DNA from: an uncultured Clostridia bacterium
Lineage (GTDB): Bacteria > Bacillota > Clostridia > Lachnospirales > Anaerotignaceae
NCBI GenBank assembly: GCA_910583755.1
Contig: CAJTZO010000022.1
Location: forward strand, 1-44,941
Direction of reading: 5' to 3'
Length of the DNA stretch: 44,941 nt
Made by a program: the position numbers and the translations under genes. Numbering within the stretch: the first letter of the stretch is position 1; each line of letters begins with the position of its first letter. Below, one piece after another: positions 8,065 through 16,960 of the stretch. Under the pieces are notes generated by a model, which was given only the letters and a program-made list of their open reading frames with translations, searched no databases and was not told the DNA's origin.

Positions 8065-8098
8065 TCCATTTTCCTCCAAAAAAAGCCTATAAAATTAT

Positions 8099-8127
8099 TT
8101 GTATTTTTGTATAAATCATGTTATACT
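8099..8127 (+). promoter_or_regulatory. Promoter of the S1-domain gene
   Basis: TTGTAT (8099-8104) and TATACT (8122-8127) are separated by 17 bp. The leader would be about 70 bases, ending in a GGGAG site ten bases before the ATG at 8207. Confidence 0.7.
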
Positions 8128-8206
8128 TGTTACGGTAAATGAATACGATACGAATGACTATAAAACAAAAAAACTATGATTAAATCGAATGGGAGTGTAA
8201 AATTTA

Positions 8207-8659
8207 ATGTCAGAAAAAGTTCAAGTAGGTAATATTGTTGAAGGTAAAGTATTACGCATCAAACCCTTTGGTGCAATTGTCTCATTGGGTGAAAAAGTAC
8301 AAGGATTAGTTCATATTTCACAAGTAGCAAATACCTTTGTACAAGATATCAATGACCATGTTTCTGTTGGCGATATTGTAAAAGTAAAAGTTCTTTCTGT
8401 AGATGAGGCCTCCAACAAAATCTCTCTTTCCATGCGGGAAGCACTTCCTGCCCCTCCAAAATCAAAACCACATTATGAAAAAAATTTCCGTTCTAAAGAA
8501 AATAAGTCAAACTATGAAAACAGAACCATTCGTCCTTCGGATGACTACTTTAAACCACAAACCACTTCTTCTGATTTTGAAGATAAAATGAAAGACTGGC
8601 TCAAACAGTCCAACGAACGACAAGCAGGTTTAAACAAAAGAGCAAATAAACGTTCTTAA
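8207..8659 (+). CDS. S1-domain RNA-binding protein (YugI/CvfD-like)
   Basis: A 150-residue cytoplasmic protein. One S1 domain fills residues 5-77: VGNIVEGKVLRIKPFGAIVSL, GLVHISQVANTFV, VGDIVKVKVLSVDEASNKISLSMRE. A basic, low-complexity tail of about 70 residues follows, rich in Lys, Ser, Asn and Pro. This architecture matches general stress protein 13/YugI/CvfD of Firmicutes, which associates with ribosomes and influences mRNA translation. It is the only plus-strand gene in the first 26 kb and has its own promoter. Exact role inferred from family. Confidence 0.88.
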   Translation: MSEKVQVGNIVEGKVLRIKPFGAIVSLGEKVQGLVHISQVANTFVQDINDHVSVGDIVKVKVLSVDEASNKISLSMREALPAPPKSKPHYEKNFRSKENKSNYENRTIRPSDDYFKPQTTSSDFEDKMKDWLKQSNERQAGLNKRANKRS

Positions 8660-8683
8660 TGATAATATTTTCTTTTTATACTT

Positions 8684-8780
8684 ACTTTGTACGAAATTTT
8701 TGTTTCGTTACTGTGCTGGGCAACCACGAAAGTGAACTGTAGATAAGGAGGAACTTTTCACAAAAGAAAAAAGTTCCTCC
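8684..8780. other. Intergenic hairpins between S1 gene and rsfS
   Basis: Two hairpins lie downstream of the S1-domain gene: ACGAAA/TTTCGT near 8690-8710, and a 12-bp perfect stem GGAGGAACTTTT/AAAAGTTCCTCC (8747-8758 with 8769-8780). Neither is followed by a long T-run. The region may be a convergent transcription barrier or a degenerate relative of the multi-hairpin repeats described elsewhere. It contains no credible ORF. Confidence 0.5.
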
Positions 8781-8843
8781 AGAAACTTCTGATTTTTGTC
8801 AAATTCACATAGAAACTACTTTTTTAAACCGAATGCTCTTTTT

Positions 8844-9176
8844 TTACACTCTTTTGGCGTCTCCCCAAAGATGGTCTAAACTATAAAATTCTCTTTGTTC
8901 CTTGTTAAATAAATGCACTAAGATATTTCCAAAATCCAAAAGTATCCATGTTGCAACACTATAACCTTCAGAATGGTGCAGTTTTACACCTGCTTTAAAT
9001 AATTTTTGCTCTACTTCATCTGCCATTGCTCTTAAATGATTGACATTATTTCCGCTTGCAATCACAAAATAATCTGCAATATTGGAAATTCCTCTTAAAT
9101 CCAATACTTTAATATCTTCTCCCATTTTATCCTCTAACGCTGTTTGTACAATTTTTGTGATTTCTACTGCTTCCAC
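8844..9176 (-). CDS. rsfS: Ribosome silencing factor RsfS (Iojap family)
   Basis: A 110-residue RsfS, which binds ribosomal protein L14 on the 50S subunit and blocks joining with 30S when nutrients are short. Family signatures are DKMGEDIKVLDLRGISNIADYFVIASGNNVNHLRAMADEV and HHSEGYSVATWILLDFGNILVHLFN. Length matches the family. It starts at GTG behind an AGGAGG site, 13 bp after nadD-yqeK, a conserved order in Firmicutes. Confidence 0.95.
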   Translation of the reverse strand: MEAVEITKIVQTALEDKMGEDIKVLDLRGISNIADYFVIASGNNVNHLRAMADEVEQKLFKAGVKLHHSEGYSVATWILLDFGNILVHLFNKEQREFYSLDHLWGDAKRV

Positions 9177-9189
9177 ACAACTTCCTCCT

Positions 9190-10422
9190 TTATTTATTTT
9201 TAAAATATTCTAATGCTTCCAATGAAAGTGGATGCAATTTTAATTTTCTTTCCTTAACATAAGATATCGTATGTTCTAGGGTATAACGCATTGCCATATC
9301 CAAATCTAAATAAGACAATCTCCTTGCTTCTTCCAAGCCATCAAACGTTTCTCGGTTTGGTTCAATATAATCCGCCAAAAATATAATTTTTTCTAATAAA
9401 CTCATTTCTTTTCTACCAGTTGTATGGTATCGAATGGCATTTAAAATGTCTTCATCTTCTATCAAATATTCTCTTTTTGCAATTTCTGCTCCTAAAAAAG
9501 GATGTATCAAGTCCTTTTGTTCTTTTAAAACTTCATCTAATGGCACATGATATTCTTTGCACAAACGCATTTTCAAATCATTAGGGTAATTTTTCGCACA
9601 ATCATGTAATAGCCCTGCAACTTCTGCTTTTTTTCTATCCTGTGCTGTACCATAAATTTCTGCTAATTTCATGGCTTCTTCTGCCACACCCATGGTATGG
9701 ATATATCTTTTTACGGATAATGCAGACTGTAATTTTTCTTTCATCACATTTGTTGTCAACATAAAATTTACCTCTTTTTCTGTCGGACTGGTATACAATT
9801 CAAATTTATAAATATAATCTTCTACTTCCTGCGGTAAAAGATACTTAATAGGATTGTCATTTTGTACTCGTTTTCTAATATCAGAAGATGAAATTTCCAA
9901 GCCCGGTACCTCCATATAATGGATTCGACTAGCAAATTTATCTCTGATTTCTGTTATTTCATCAAACAATTTATTTTTGCCATAACCAGAACGAGTGACT
10001 GCCACAAAATCGCACATAGTCAACAGTTTTTCTGCATTTTTCCATGTAAAAATTTGATGGATTGCATCTGCGCCTGTAATAAAATATAAACGTGCATCTG
10101 GACGACATAACTTTTTTAGTTCCTCAATCGTATCAATGGTATACGTAATACCAGGACGCTCAATTTCAATACGAGATACATCAAAATTTTCATTTCTCAT
10201 CGTTGCTAATACCGTCATTAAATACCTATGCTCATGGTGTGTTACAATTTTATCTGTTTTATGTGCTGGATTTCCTGTAGGCATAAATATCACTTTATCT
10301 ACTTTAAAACGATGTCGAACTGCCTCTGCTGTTGCTAAATGTCCATAATGGATAGGGTCAAAGGTTCCTCCCATCACTGCAATACTTTTACAATGTTTAA
10401 AATTTTTAATATCACTTCTCAT
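9190..10422 (-). CDS. nadD: Fused nicotinate-nucleotide adenylyltransferase and YqeK HD hydrolase
   Basis: One 410-residue polypeptide joins two proteins that are adjacent but separate in most Firmicutes. Residues 12-205 are NadD: GGTFDPIHYGHL (nucleotidyl-transferase HXGH), FMPTGNPAHK and the C-terminal ISSSDIRKR; it adenylylates nicotinate mononucleotide in NAD synthesis. Residues about 220-410 are a YqeK HD domain with HD in AGLLHDCAKN, LIHPFLGAEIA, IRYHTTG and LADYIEPNR; YqeK cleaves diadenosine tetraphosphate. The ATG at 10422 is preferred over a TTG at 10458 that would overlap yhbY. I see no stop or frameshift in the linker, so the fusion looks genuine. Confidence 0.93.
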   Translation of the reverse strand: MRSDIKNFKHCKSIAVMGGTFDPIHYGHLATAEAVRHRFKVDKVIFMPTGNPAHKTDKIVTHHEHRYLMTVLATMRNENFDVSRIEIERPGITYTIDTIEELKKLCRPDARLYFITGADAIHQIFTWKNAEKLLTMCDFVAVTRSGYGKNKLFDEITEIRDKFASRIHYMEVPGLEISSSDIRKRVQNDNPIKYLLPQEVEDYIYKFELYTSPTEKEVNFMLTTNVMKEKLQSALSVKRYIHTMGVAEEAMKLAEIYGTAQDRKKAEVAGLLHDCAKNYPNDLKMRLCKEYHVPLDEVLKEQKDLIHPFLGAEIAKREYLIEDEDILNAIRYHTTGRKEMSLLEKIIFLADYIEPNRETFDGLEEARRLSYLDLDMAMRYTLEHTISYVKERKLKLHPLSLEALEYFKNK

Positions 10423-10441
10423 AACATTTACACTCTTTTCA

Positions 10442-10735
10442 TTATTTTGGCAATGCAATCACTGGTTTCTTTTTTGACTGGCGAAATAAAACAAAGCGAT
10501 TGCCAATAACTTGTACAACATCTGCGCCTGTTCTGTCTGCCAATATCCCTGCTGCTTCTTTTGCTCCTGTCATAGTATTATCTAAGACATTCATTTTTAT
10601 TAATTCTCTTGCTTCCAGTGCCTTGTCAACAGCATCTCTTAATTCTGGTGTTACTCCATTTTTTCCCACTTGAAAAATGCTATCTAAACTATTTGCCATC
10701 CCTCTTAAATAAGCTCTTTGCTTGCTTGTTAACAT
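10442..10735 (-). CDS. yhbY: YhbY/CRM-domain ribosome assembly RNA-binding protein
   Basis: A 97-residue CRM-domain protein that associates with pre-50S particles. It shows LTSKQRAYLRGMANSLDSIFQVGKNGV at the N-terminus, the ALEARELIKMNVLDN helix and the closing GNRFVLFRQSKK. The ATG at 10735 lies five bases behind GGGAGGAA; a TTG 15 bases upstream overlaps that site and is rejected. It sits between obg and nadD-yqeK in the ribosome-assembly block. Confidence 0.93.
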   Translation of the reverse strand: MLTSKQRAYLRGMANSLDSIFQVGKNGVTPELRDAVDKALEARELIKMNVLDNTMTGAKEAAGILADRTGADVVQVIGNRFVLFRQSKKKPVIALPK

Positions 10736-10857
10736 ACTTTCCTCCCGCAAATTATGTTTGCTTCATTCTATTGTAATCACTTGAATTGATAACGATATTA
10801 CAGGAAAACAAAATTTCTCCAGCTTGTTTCTTCTCCACTTTTATGAATCTCAATTTT

Positions 10858-12135
10858 TTATTTATAATAATCAAATTCCAATCCATAAATTTTTACTGTG
10901 TCTCCCTCTTGAATTCCCTTTCCTTCTAATGCTTTAATAATTCCTTTTTCCCTTAAATATTTTTGGAAAAAAGCAAATCCTTTTTCGGTATCAATATTGG
11001 TATAACCAATCATTTTTTCAACACCTGTACCTGTTACTACATAATAATTGTCCTCAAAAACCTCAATGCTAAATGGTTCTTTATCGATTTCAATTTCTTG
11101 ATATTCTTCATAATCCTGTTCAAATATAATATCTTCTGGATAATTTTTTAATATCTTTGCGACTTCTTCCAGCATAGCATCAAGCCCTTGATTGGTTGCT
11201 GCAGAAACAGCAAACACTGGATAACCTTCTTTTTCATAAGCTTCTTTTAAACGAAGTACATTTTGTTGTGCTTCTGGAATATCTGTTTTATTTGCAGCAA
11301 TGACTTGCGGACGTTTGAGCAATTCTGGGTTATATTCCATCAATTCCTGATTGATTTTTTTAAAGTTTTCTACAGGGTCATCCCCTTCTAAGGCTGCCGC
11401 ATCTACCACATGAATAAACACCTTTGTTCTTTCTACATGTCTTAAAAATTCATGTCCTAAACCAACACCTTCACTTGCTCCCTCTACCAATCCCGGAATA
11501 TCTGCTAATACGAAATCCTCACCGATTCTACTTTGTACCACACCAAGATTCGGTGCTAATGTAGTAAAATGATAATTTGCAATTTTAGGATTCGCATTTG
11601 TTACCATAGATAATATAGTCGATTTCCCAACATTTGGAAATCCAATCAAGCCAACATCTGCAATCAGCTTTAGTTCCAGTATAATGTCATATTCCTTTGC
11701 CACTTGTCCCCGTTCTGCATAACGAGGGGCTTGTCTTGTAGGGGTTGCAAAATGCTGATTTCCTTTGCCACCTTTTCCTCCCCTGATAATTACCTTTTTT
11801 TCTCCATCCTTTGCAATATCAGCCATAATTTTATTGGAATTTGCTTCTCTAATAATGGTACCAACTGGTACTTTAATGATAATATCTTCTCCACCTTTTC
11901 CAAAACAATTTAATTTTCCGCCATCTTGTCCATTACCTGCTTTAAAAGAACGCTTATATCTAAAATCCATCAAGGTATTCATGTTGCTGTCACCCACAAA
12001 AATGACATCACCACCTTTTCCGCCATCACCGCCATCTGGACCACCATGTGTAATGTATTTTGCTCTATAAAACGAAACCATACCATTTCCACCATTTCCG
12101 CCCTTGATGTGAATTTTAACTCTATCTACAAACAT
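10858..12135 (-). CDS. obg: Obg/CgtA GTPase
   Basis: An essential GTPase for 50S maturation and stress control, 425 residues. Domain order: Gly-rich Obg fold (residues 1-157, GGNGGNGMVSFYRAKYITHGGPDGGDGGKGG), G domain (GFPNVGKSTIL, DIPGLVEGAS, NKTD) and C-terminal OCT domain (about 345-425, VEKMIGYTNIDTEKGFAFFQKYL). The ATG at 12135 is placed six bases after AGAGGTG; a GTG at 12144 falls inside that site. It follows the rplU-prp-rpmA operon, separated by a terminator. Confidence 0.96.
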   Translation of the reverse strand: MFVDRVKIHIKGGNGGNGMVSFYRAKYITHGGPDGGDGGKGGDVIFVGDSNMNTLMDFRYKRSFKAGNGQDGGKLNCFGKGGEDIIIKVPVGTIIREANSNKIMADIAKDGEKKVIIRGGKGGKGNQHFATPTRQAPRYAERGQVAKEYDIILELKLIADVGLIGFPNVGKSTILSMVTNANPKIANYHFTTLAPNLGVVQSRIGEDFVLADIPGLVEGASEGVGLGHEFLRHVERTKVFIHVVDAAALEGDDPVENFKKINQELMEYNPELLKRPQVIAANKTDIPEAQQNVLRLKEAYEKEGYPVFAVSAATNQGLDAMLEEVAKILKNYPEDIIFEQDYEEYQEIEIDKEPFSIEVFEDNYYVVTGTGVEKMIGYTNIDTEKGFAFFQKYLREKGIIKALEGKGIQEGDTVKIYGLEFDYYK

Positions 12136-12163
12136 ATTTTTCACCTCTCTTTACTTTTATATG

Positions 12164-12199
12164 AAAAAATAGAGCTTCAAATGTTCGTCATTCGAAGCC
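12164..12199 (-). terminator. Terminator of the rplU-prp-rpmA operon
   Basis: An 11-bp stem (12173-12183 with 12189-12199, two G-U pairs), a 5-base loop and then CTATTTTTT on the minus strand, just after the rpmA stop. It lies within the obg leader, so obg is read by readthrough or its own promoter. Confidence 0.8.
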
Positions 12200-12211
12200 C
12201 CATACTTTTTT

Positions 12212-12508
12212 TTATTCAGCCACTGCTAAATCCACTGGATATACAGAAACTTGTTTTTTATCTCTGCCTTTTCTTTCATAACTAACACGACCATCTACTA
12301 ATGCAAAAAGGGTATCATTTCCACCTTTTCCAACATTAACACCTGGATGAATTTTTGTTCCTCTTTGTGTGTATAAAATATTGCCGGCTCTTACCACCTG
12401 ACCATCTGCACGTTTTGCACCCAATCTTTTGGCTTTGGAGTCACGTCCGTTTCTGGTAGAACCCACACCTTTTTTATGAGCGAAAAATTGAAGGTTACAT
12501 CTTAACAT
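12212..12508 (-). CDS. rpmA: 50S ribosomal protein L27 with cleavable N-terminal extension
   Basis: A 98-residue L27 located near the peptidyl-transferase centre. The N-terminus MLRCNLQFFAHKKGVGSTRNG includes the LQFFA motif that Firmicutes remove with the Prp protease, leaving HKKGVGST. Mature features are GVNVGKGGNDTLFALVDG and the basic core. Its processing protease is encoded just upstream (5-bp gap), so the pair is functionally self-consistent. Confidence 0.97.
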   Translation of the reverse strand: MLRCNLQFFAHKKGVGSTRNGRDSKAKRLGAKRADGQVVRAGNILYTQRGTKIHPGVNVGKGGNDTLFALVDGRVSYERKGRDKKQVSVYPVDLAVAE

Positions 12509-12512
12509 ATCG

Positions 12513-12848
12513 TTACACCTCCTTATAATTTAATCGGATATATTTTTTATATTCTTTTGCTAAATCTTCTAAGCCTAATACCATTGCTTTTAACAATAAT
12601 GCGGCATCCTGGTCTATTCCTTTTTCTATCTCAGAAAACATCACTTTTAGATAACCACCTTTTTTTTCATCGGCTTCGCAGCGAAAAGGCATAGATGTTA
12701 ATTGTTCCATCGCATTAACTGTATTAATTGCTAATATAGATACAGCGGAACAAACAATGTCTTCTCCCGCCTGTGCAAAACCAGCATGTCCTGAAATGCG
12801 GTATCCACAAAGTTCTTTTTTTCTATGATATATGACTGCCTCTATCAT
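12513..12848 (-). CDS. prp: Prp, cysteine protease that processes L27
   Basis: A 111-residue YsxB/Prp family protein. The catalytic dyad is visible as His in GHAGFAQAGED and Cys in IVCSAVSILAINTVN, spaced as in the family (HX11C). Prp removes the N-terminal extension of L27 after the FA motif. It sits between rplU and rpmA, the standard order, with 4-5 bp gaps. Confidence 0.95.
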   Translation of the reverse strand: MIEAVIYHRKKELCGYRISGHAGFAQAGEDIVCSAVSILAINTVNAMEQLTSMPFRCEADEKKGGYLKVMFSEIEKGIDQDAALLLKAMVLGLEDLAKEYKKYIRLNYKEV

Positions 12849-12853
12849 ATAAA

Positions 12854-13165
12854 TTACAATGAAATTGTTTTAATTTGTAATTTTGTAAAAGGTTGTCTGT
12901 GACCTTTTTTCTTGTGGAATCCTTTTTTAGGTTTGTATTTATAAACCACAACTTTTTTTTCTTTTCCTTCACCTAATACAGATGCGGATACTTTTGCACC
13001 AGCAACATAAGGTGCGCCTACAGTCACATCACTATCTTTTGCAACAACAAGTACCTTATCAAAGTCATAGTCTTGCCCTTCTGCAACAGCCAATTTTTCT
13101 ACTCTGATAATGTCACCTTCTGCTACTTTGTATTGTTTTCCACCTGTTTCAATAATTGCGTACAC
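12854..13165 (-). CDS. rplU: 50S ribosomal protein L21
   Basis: A 103-residue L21 that binds 23S rRNA. It reads VYAIIETGGKQYKVAEGDIIRVEKL and ends with KKKGHRQPFTKLQIKTI. The GTG at 13165 gives the exact family length and lies after GAGGAGGTG; a longer frame running upstream to 13246 passes through the RNA leader and is not the true N-terminus. Confidence 0.96.
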   Translation of the reverse strand: MYAIIETGGKQYKVAEGDIIRVEKLAVAEGQDYDFDKVLVVAKDSDVTVGAPYVAGAKVSASVLGEGKEKKVVVYKYKPKKGFHKKKGHRQPFTKLQIKTISL

Positions 13166-13171
13166 TTTGTA

Positions 13172-13247
13172 CACCTCCTCATAACGATACTCGCCGGATA
13201 TGGTATTTCTGGAAGAAATTTGTAACCTCTCCGTGCGGCTAAACACT
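13172..13247 (-). ncRNA. L21-type ribosomal protein leader RNA
   Basis: The roughly 70 bases before rplU contain GTGTTTAGCCGCACGGAGAG and, near the ribosome-binding site, CCGGCGAGTATCGTTATGAG. The sequence is GC-richer and more conserved-looking than neighbouring intergenic DNA. It matches my recollection of the Firmicute L21 leader, an autoregulatory element found before rplU. Fold not computed; assignment rests on position and motif. Confidence 0.7.
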
Positions 13248-13252
13248 CCGTT

Positions 13253-13281
13253 ATGGTATCATAAGCAATAAAATCTGTCAA
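13253..13281 (-). promoter_or_regulatory. Promoter of the rplU operon
   Basis: TTGACA (13276-13281) and TACCAT (13253-13258) are separated by 17 bp on the minus strand. The -10 is weak but the -35 is perfect. Transcription would start near 13246, the beginning of the proposed leader. Confidence 0.65.
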
Positions 13282-13333
13282 TAGTTTCATAAAAAATTCT
13301 ATAAAATTCTGGACATTTGCATCTTCATACAAT

Positions 13334-16126
13334 TTAATATAAAGGTTTTCCTTTTTTTACAAGTTGATACTTTGTATTATTTTTTTCTTCTTTCAAATAC
13401 TTCAGCAAAATATCATATCCTTTTTTACTCAATATTTTTGCTTGTTCATAAGAACATTGTATTTGATAGGCTTGTTCCAAAAAAGTAATACCCTTTTCTA
13501 TTTTATCCAAAGAAACATAGAAAACACCTAATTTACTCATCAATTTTCCATATGCTCTGCTTTCTTTTCCTTTTTCTTTCCCAAATATTTCAATAGCTTC
13601 CTCAATGTTTTCTTTTCCTTCTTCGCTCTCTTGGTCTAACTTTAAAAGAAGCTCTCCAGATTTTAACAGAGCTTTTGCTAAATCCAAGCCATCTTCTTGA
13701 TGTTGTCTAATATATTCTACTACTTCCTTATAATAAATACTTGCTTGTCCTCCTTTTTTGAAACGCTCTGCCATTTTTCCCATTCTTTGTATTCTTTCCA
13801 AATACAACTGATTTTTTAAAATTTTTCCATGAAATAGCTTATGCCATATTTCATAATGATAAAAGGCATTTTCTAATTCTTTAAGGGTAAAATAAAAATC
13901 ACCCATTAACCCCATTAAAATACAATATTCCTCTCCTTCTGTAGAACCATATTCCTCTTGATAGGCAACAGCATGTGTAAATTTTTCAAATGCCTTATCA
14001 TACTGCCTTGCCAAAAGATATAAAATTCCTAATTTTCTAAGTGCTTCCTCATAAATATGCCCTTCTCCTTGTTTTTCTGCTTTTTCTAGCCAAAAAAACG
14101 CTTTGTCATATTTTCCAATTCCCCCATAAAAATCACCTAAGTCAATACAACACTGTAATGCCTGCAAATCCTGCTCTCCAAATTTTTCCACTCTTTCTTC
14201 ATAAAAAGAAAGTAAAGAGTTTTCTTGTTCTCCAAAATTTTTTTTCTCTTTTTGTTCTTCTTTTTTTATTCTTTCTTTTCGAAGTTTTTCTTGATTTTTT
14301 CTAGCTAGTGTCAAAAGAAATGTTTTTATCATAAGCCCCCATTCTTGGTCAGCTTCTATACCACAGCTTTCTTTTTTCTCCATTGCTTTTTCATAATAAG
14401 CCTTTGCTTTTGATGGATTTTCTAACTGTAAACAACAACTTGCCATCCAAAGTTCTAGTTTTGCAGAGGCAAATCTTTTTTCTGCATTTTCTTCAAAATT
14501 CATATTATATAATTTTTCCCAGCACAACATGGACAATTCATACACACCACTTTTATAGGCAACTCTTGCTAATATCTCCATGCTCATTTTATAGCGGATG
14601 TTTTCTTCTCCTAAAGTTTCTTCTTCAATATCTACTACTTTTTGTAACGCTTCTAAAGCATTTTCTTTATCCTCTATTGCAGTATATAATTTCCCCAAAT
14701 GTGCTAATACTCTTGCATAACTAGGATGATTTTCTCCAAATAAATTTTTTTGAATTTCTAATGCTTCCTTACAACAATCAATTCCCTTTTGAATTTGCTC
14801 TTTGTTATAATAAAGTTCTGCCAGCATTTCCAAGTTTAATACATAAGCAACATCATCTGTTTCTTCTAACTCTTTTCTTAAATTTCTACTTTGCAATAAA
14901 CAATCTTCTGCCTGTTCACTTTCTCCTTTATGGAGGTATACTCTTGCCATTGCTAGCATCGTATCTGCACAAGCAATACTTTTCCCTTGATATAACTCAT
15001 TTCTCATATCTAACGCTTTTTGATAACATTGTATTGCTTCTTCATAGTCCCCTTTTTTATCTAAAATGGTTCCCTTACTTAAAAGGCTTAAAACATACTG
15101 TCCATGTTTTTCTCCCATAAGTTGTTTTTTTAAATCTAGTGCCATATCATTATATTGCAATGCCTTTACATAGTCCTTTAAACCACAATAATCCATTGCC
15201 ATATGGTTTAAACATTCTGCATAAAAAGTATGATGTTCTCCTAAAAGATTTTTCACAATGGATTGTACTTGCTGATGGATTTCAAGAGAACGAGAAAAGT
15301 CTTCTTTTTTTGTATATAATGCAGCAAGACTATTCAAGTTTGTAATATATTCTAGCTGGCTTTCTGCAACCACTTTTTTTCTAATTTTCATTGCTTTTTC
15401 GCAATAAGAAGTTGCTTTATCCAATAAGCCTGCTCTTTCACACACTGTCGCCATACGCAAAAGATTCATCATATAATAATGGCTTTCTTCTCCACGTTCC
15501 ACTTTTAAAATGTCCAACGCTCTTTTTAAAACTTTTTCTGCTTTTTTATAATTTCCTTGTTTTTCATAAGAACGCCCTAAACTTGTTAAGATATCTGCCA
15601 AATCCATTTTTGAAACCGTGTTCAATCTTTGCCCTTTTAAAAGTGCTTTATTGTGTAGTTCTATCGCTTTGTCATATTCCTTGATATCTTCATAAGCATT
15701 TCCTAAATTATATAAACTTGCTACATAGTCTTCATGTCCTCTACCAAGTAATCTATCTCTGATTTCTAAAACCTGCTTTTGAAGGGTAATAGCATCTTCA
15801 TATTTTGCCATATTACTATAAGTAATTGCTAAATTATTTAAAGTATCACTATAAGAACTGCATTCTCCACCAATTTCTTTCTTTAAATTTGCAGCTTCTT
15901 TATAATATTTTTGTGCCTTTTCATACATACAAACATCATCAAATGCAATCGCCAAATTATTTACATCAATGGCATACTCCATGGTATTGCAATCATTATT
16001 TTCTCTGTATAAATCATATATCCTTTTTCCCAAGGCGATTGCCTCCATATATTCTCCATTTTGGTGAGCCTCTTGGAATTCTCGCCTTAACTTCATAATT
16101 TCTCCAATATAAAAAGCCATACACAT
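13334..16126 (-). CDS. Large tetratricopeptide-repeat protein
   Basis: About 930 residues built almost wholly of TPR units of the 42-residue, kinesin-light-chain type, for example YSDTLNNLAITYSNMAKYEDA and YVASLYNLGNAYEDIKEYDKA. I count well over ten repeats through about residue 560. A Lys/Glu-rich break follows near residues 605-640, then a second TPR block to the end. There is no signal peptide, membrane segment or enzyme domain, so it is a cytoplasmic protein-binding scaffold of unknown partner. The start is ambiguous between ATG at 16126 and ATG at 16120, both behind GGAAAGGA. It lies 20 bp downstream of recX and may share its transcript. Confidence 0.9.
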   Translation of the reverse strand: MCMAFYIGEIMKLRREFQEAHQNGEYMEAIALGKRIYDLYRENNDCNTMEYAIDVNNLAIAFDDVCMYEKAQKYYKEAANLKKEIGGECSSYSDTLNNLAITYSNMAKYEDAITLQKQVLEIRDRLLGRGHEDYVASLYNLGNAYEDIKEYDKAIELHNKALLKGQRLNTVSKMDLADILTSLGRSYEKQGNYKKAEKVLKRALDILKVERGEESHYYMMNLLRMATVCERAGLLDKATSYCEKAMKIRKKVVAESQLEYITNLNSLAALYTKKEDFSRSLEIHQQVQSIVKNLLGEHHTFYAECLNHMAMDYCGLKDYVKALQYNDMALDLKKQLMGEKHGQYVLSLLSKGTILDKKGDYEEAIQCYQKALDMRNELYQGKSIACADTMLAMARVYLHKGESEQAEDCLLQSRNLRKELEETDDVAYVLNLEMLAELYYNKEQIQKGIDCCKEALEIQKNLFGENHPSYARVLAHLGKLYTAIEDKENALEALQKVVDIEEETLGEENIRYKMSMEILARVAYKSGVYELSMLCWEKLYNMNFEENAEKRFASAKLELWMASCCLQLENPSKAKAYYEKAMEKKESCGIEADQEWGLMIKTFLLTLARKNQEKLRKERIKKEEQKEKKNFGEQENSLLSFYEERVEKFGEQDLQALQCCIDLGDFYGGIGKYDKAFFWLEKAEKQGEGHIYEEALRKLGILYLLARQYDKAFEKFTHAVAYQEEYGSTEGEEYCILMGLMGDFYFTLKELENAFYHYEIWHKLFHGKILKNQLYLERIQRMGKMAERFKKGGQASIYYKEVVEYIRQHQEDGLDLAKALLKSGELLLKLDQESEEGKENIEEAIEIFGKEKGKESRAYGKLMSKLGVFYVSLDKIEKGITFLEQAYQIQCSYEQAKILSKKGYDILLKYLKEEKNNTKYQLVKKGKPLY

Positions 16127-16146
16127 CAAATCCTTTCCATTTGCTT

Positions 16147-16764
16147 TTATTGCTTTAAGATATAGGAAAAGGCTTCTTTTATTATATCATAGGAATATCC
16201 TCTACGTTGTAAAAATCCAAAAAGTCTTTTTTTTTCTTTTTCATCAATCGTATCTAAACGAGCACATTTTTTTTCTAATAATCGAATAGCATCATCCATC
16301 TCATTAATATTTGCTTGTTCTAATGTCTTACAAATGATACTTTCTTTTATGCCTTTTTGTCTCAATTCCATTTTTAACAAATAACTTCCTCTTGGATTAC
16401 AATTTAATCTTTGTTTCACATAGCTTTTACAATATTGTATGTCATCCACATAATGATATGCAATTAAAAATTCTATCACACGTGCTATGATTTCTTCTGT
16501 AAACTCTTTTTCTAATAATTTTTTACGAACTTCTGCTTCGGTTCTCATTTTATAGCCAATATAATGTAATGCTATATCCTGTGCTTGAACATAGATTAAT
16601 TCATTTTGTATAAAGTCAAACTTTTCCTGTGAAATTTCTTCTCCTTCTTTTAATTTAAAATAAAGAATATCTTGCATAATCAAACCAAAAGCAAAATTAT
16701 CATCTATAAATATAGAATATCTGTCTGGATGATGTACTTGTTGCGTAATTGCTGTGATTTTCAA
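16147..16764 (-). CDS. recX: RecX, regulator of RecA
   Basis: A 205-residue RecX, which binds RecA filaments and limits their activity. It is all-helical with the family motifs ALHYIGYKMRTEAEVRKKLLEKEF, FLIAYHYVDDIQYCKSYVKQR, and MELRQKGIKESIICKTL, and ends GFLQRRGYSYDIIKEAF. Unlike in many bacteria it does not directly follow recA: a lipoprotein gene with its own terminator intervenes, although all three read the same way. Confidence 0.92.
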   Translation of the reverse strand: MKITAITQQVHHPDRYSIFIDDNFAFGLIMQDILYFKLKEGEEISQEKFDFIQNELIYVQAQDIALHYIGYKMRTEAEVRKKLLEKEFTEEIIARVIEFLIAYHYVDDIQYCKSYVKQRLNCNPRGSYLLKMELRQKGIKESIICKTLEQANINEMDDAIRLLEKKCARLDTIDEKEKKRLFGFLQRRGYSYDIIKEAFSYILKQ

Positions 16765-16925
16765 TCAAACCCCTCCCTATTTTCAAATCGTCTGCAACTT
16801 GCATTTATATAACACAATAACATAAATTTTTATAAAAAAAGAACTTTTCCTGAAATTTTCAGATAAAAACCAAACTATTTATCCAAAAAACAACATCAAA
16901 CAAAAGGGAGATTTAAAAATAAATA

Positions 16926-16949
16926 AAAGCAGGTATTTCCTCCTGCTTT
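16926..16949 (-). terminator. Terminator of the lipoprotein gene
   Basis: A perfect 8-bp stem (AAAGCAGG/CCTGCTTT) with an 8-base loop, then TATTTATTTTT on the minus strand, 11 bases past the stop codon. Confidence 0.85.
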
Positions 16950-16960
16950 CTGGTTACCTT

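Noticed and set aside
12135..12144. GTG start of obg at 12144
   Set aside because: It falls inside the ribosome-binding site; the ATG at 12135 is the better start.
11704..12285. Plus-strand frames antisense to obg and rpmA
   Set aside because: Pro/Phe-rich shadows of conserved genes, without ribosome-binding sites.
13166..13332. Upstream-extended L21 or small ORF in the leader
   Set aside because: It overlaps the L21-type leader RNA and has no ribosome-binding site; L21 length supports 13165.
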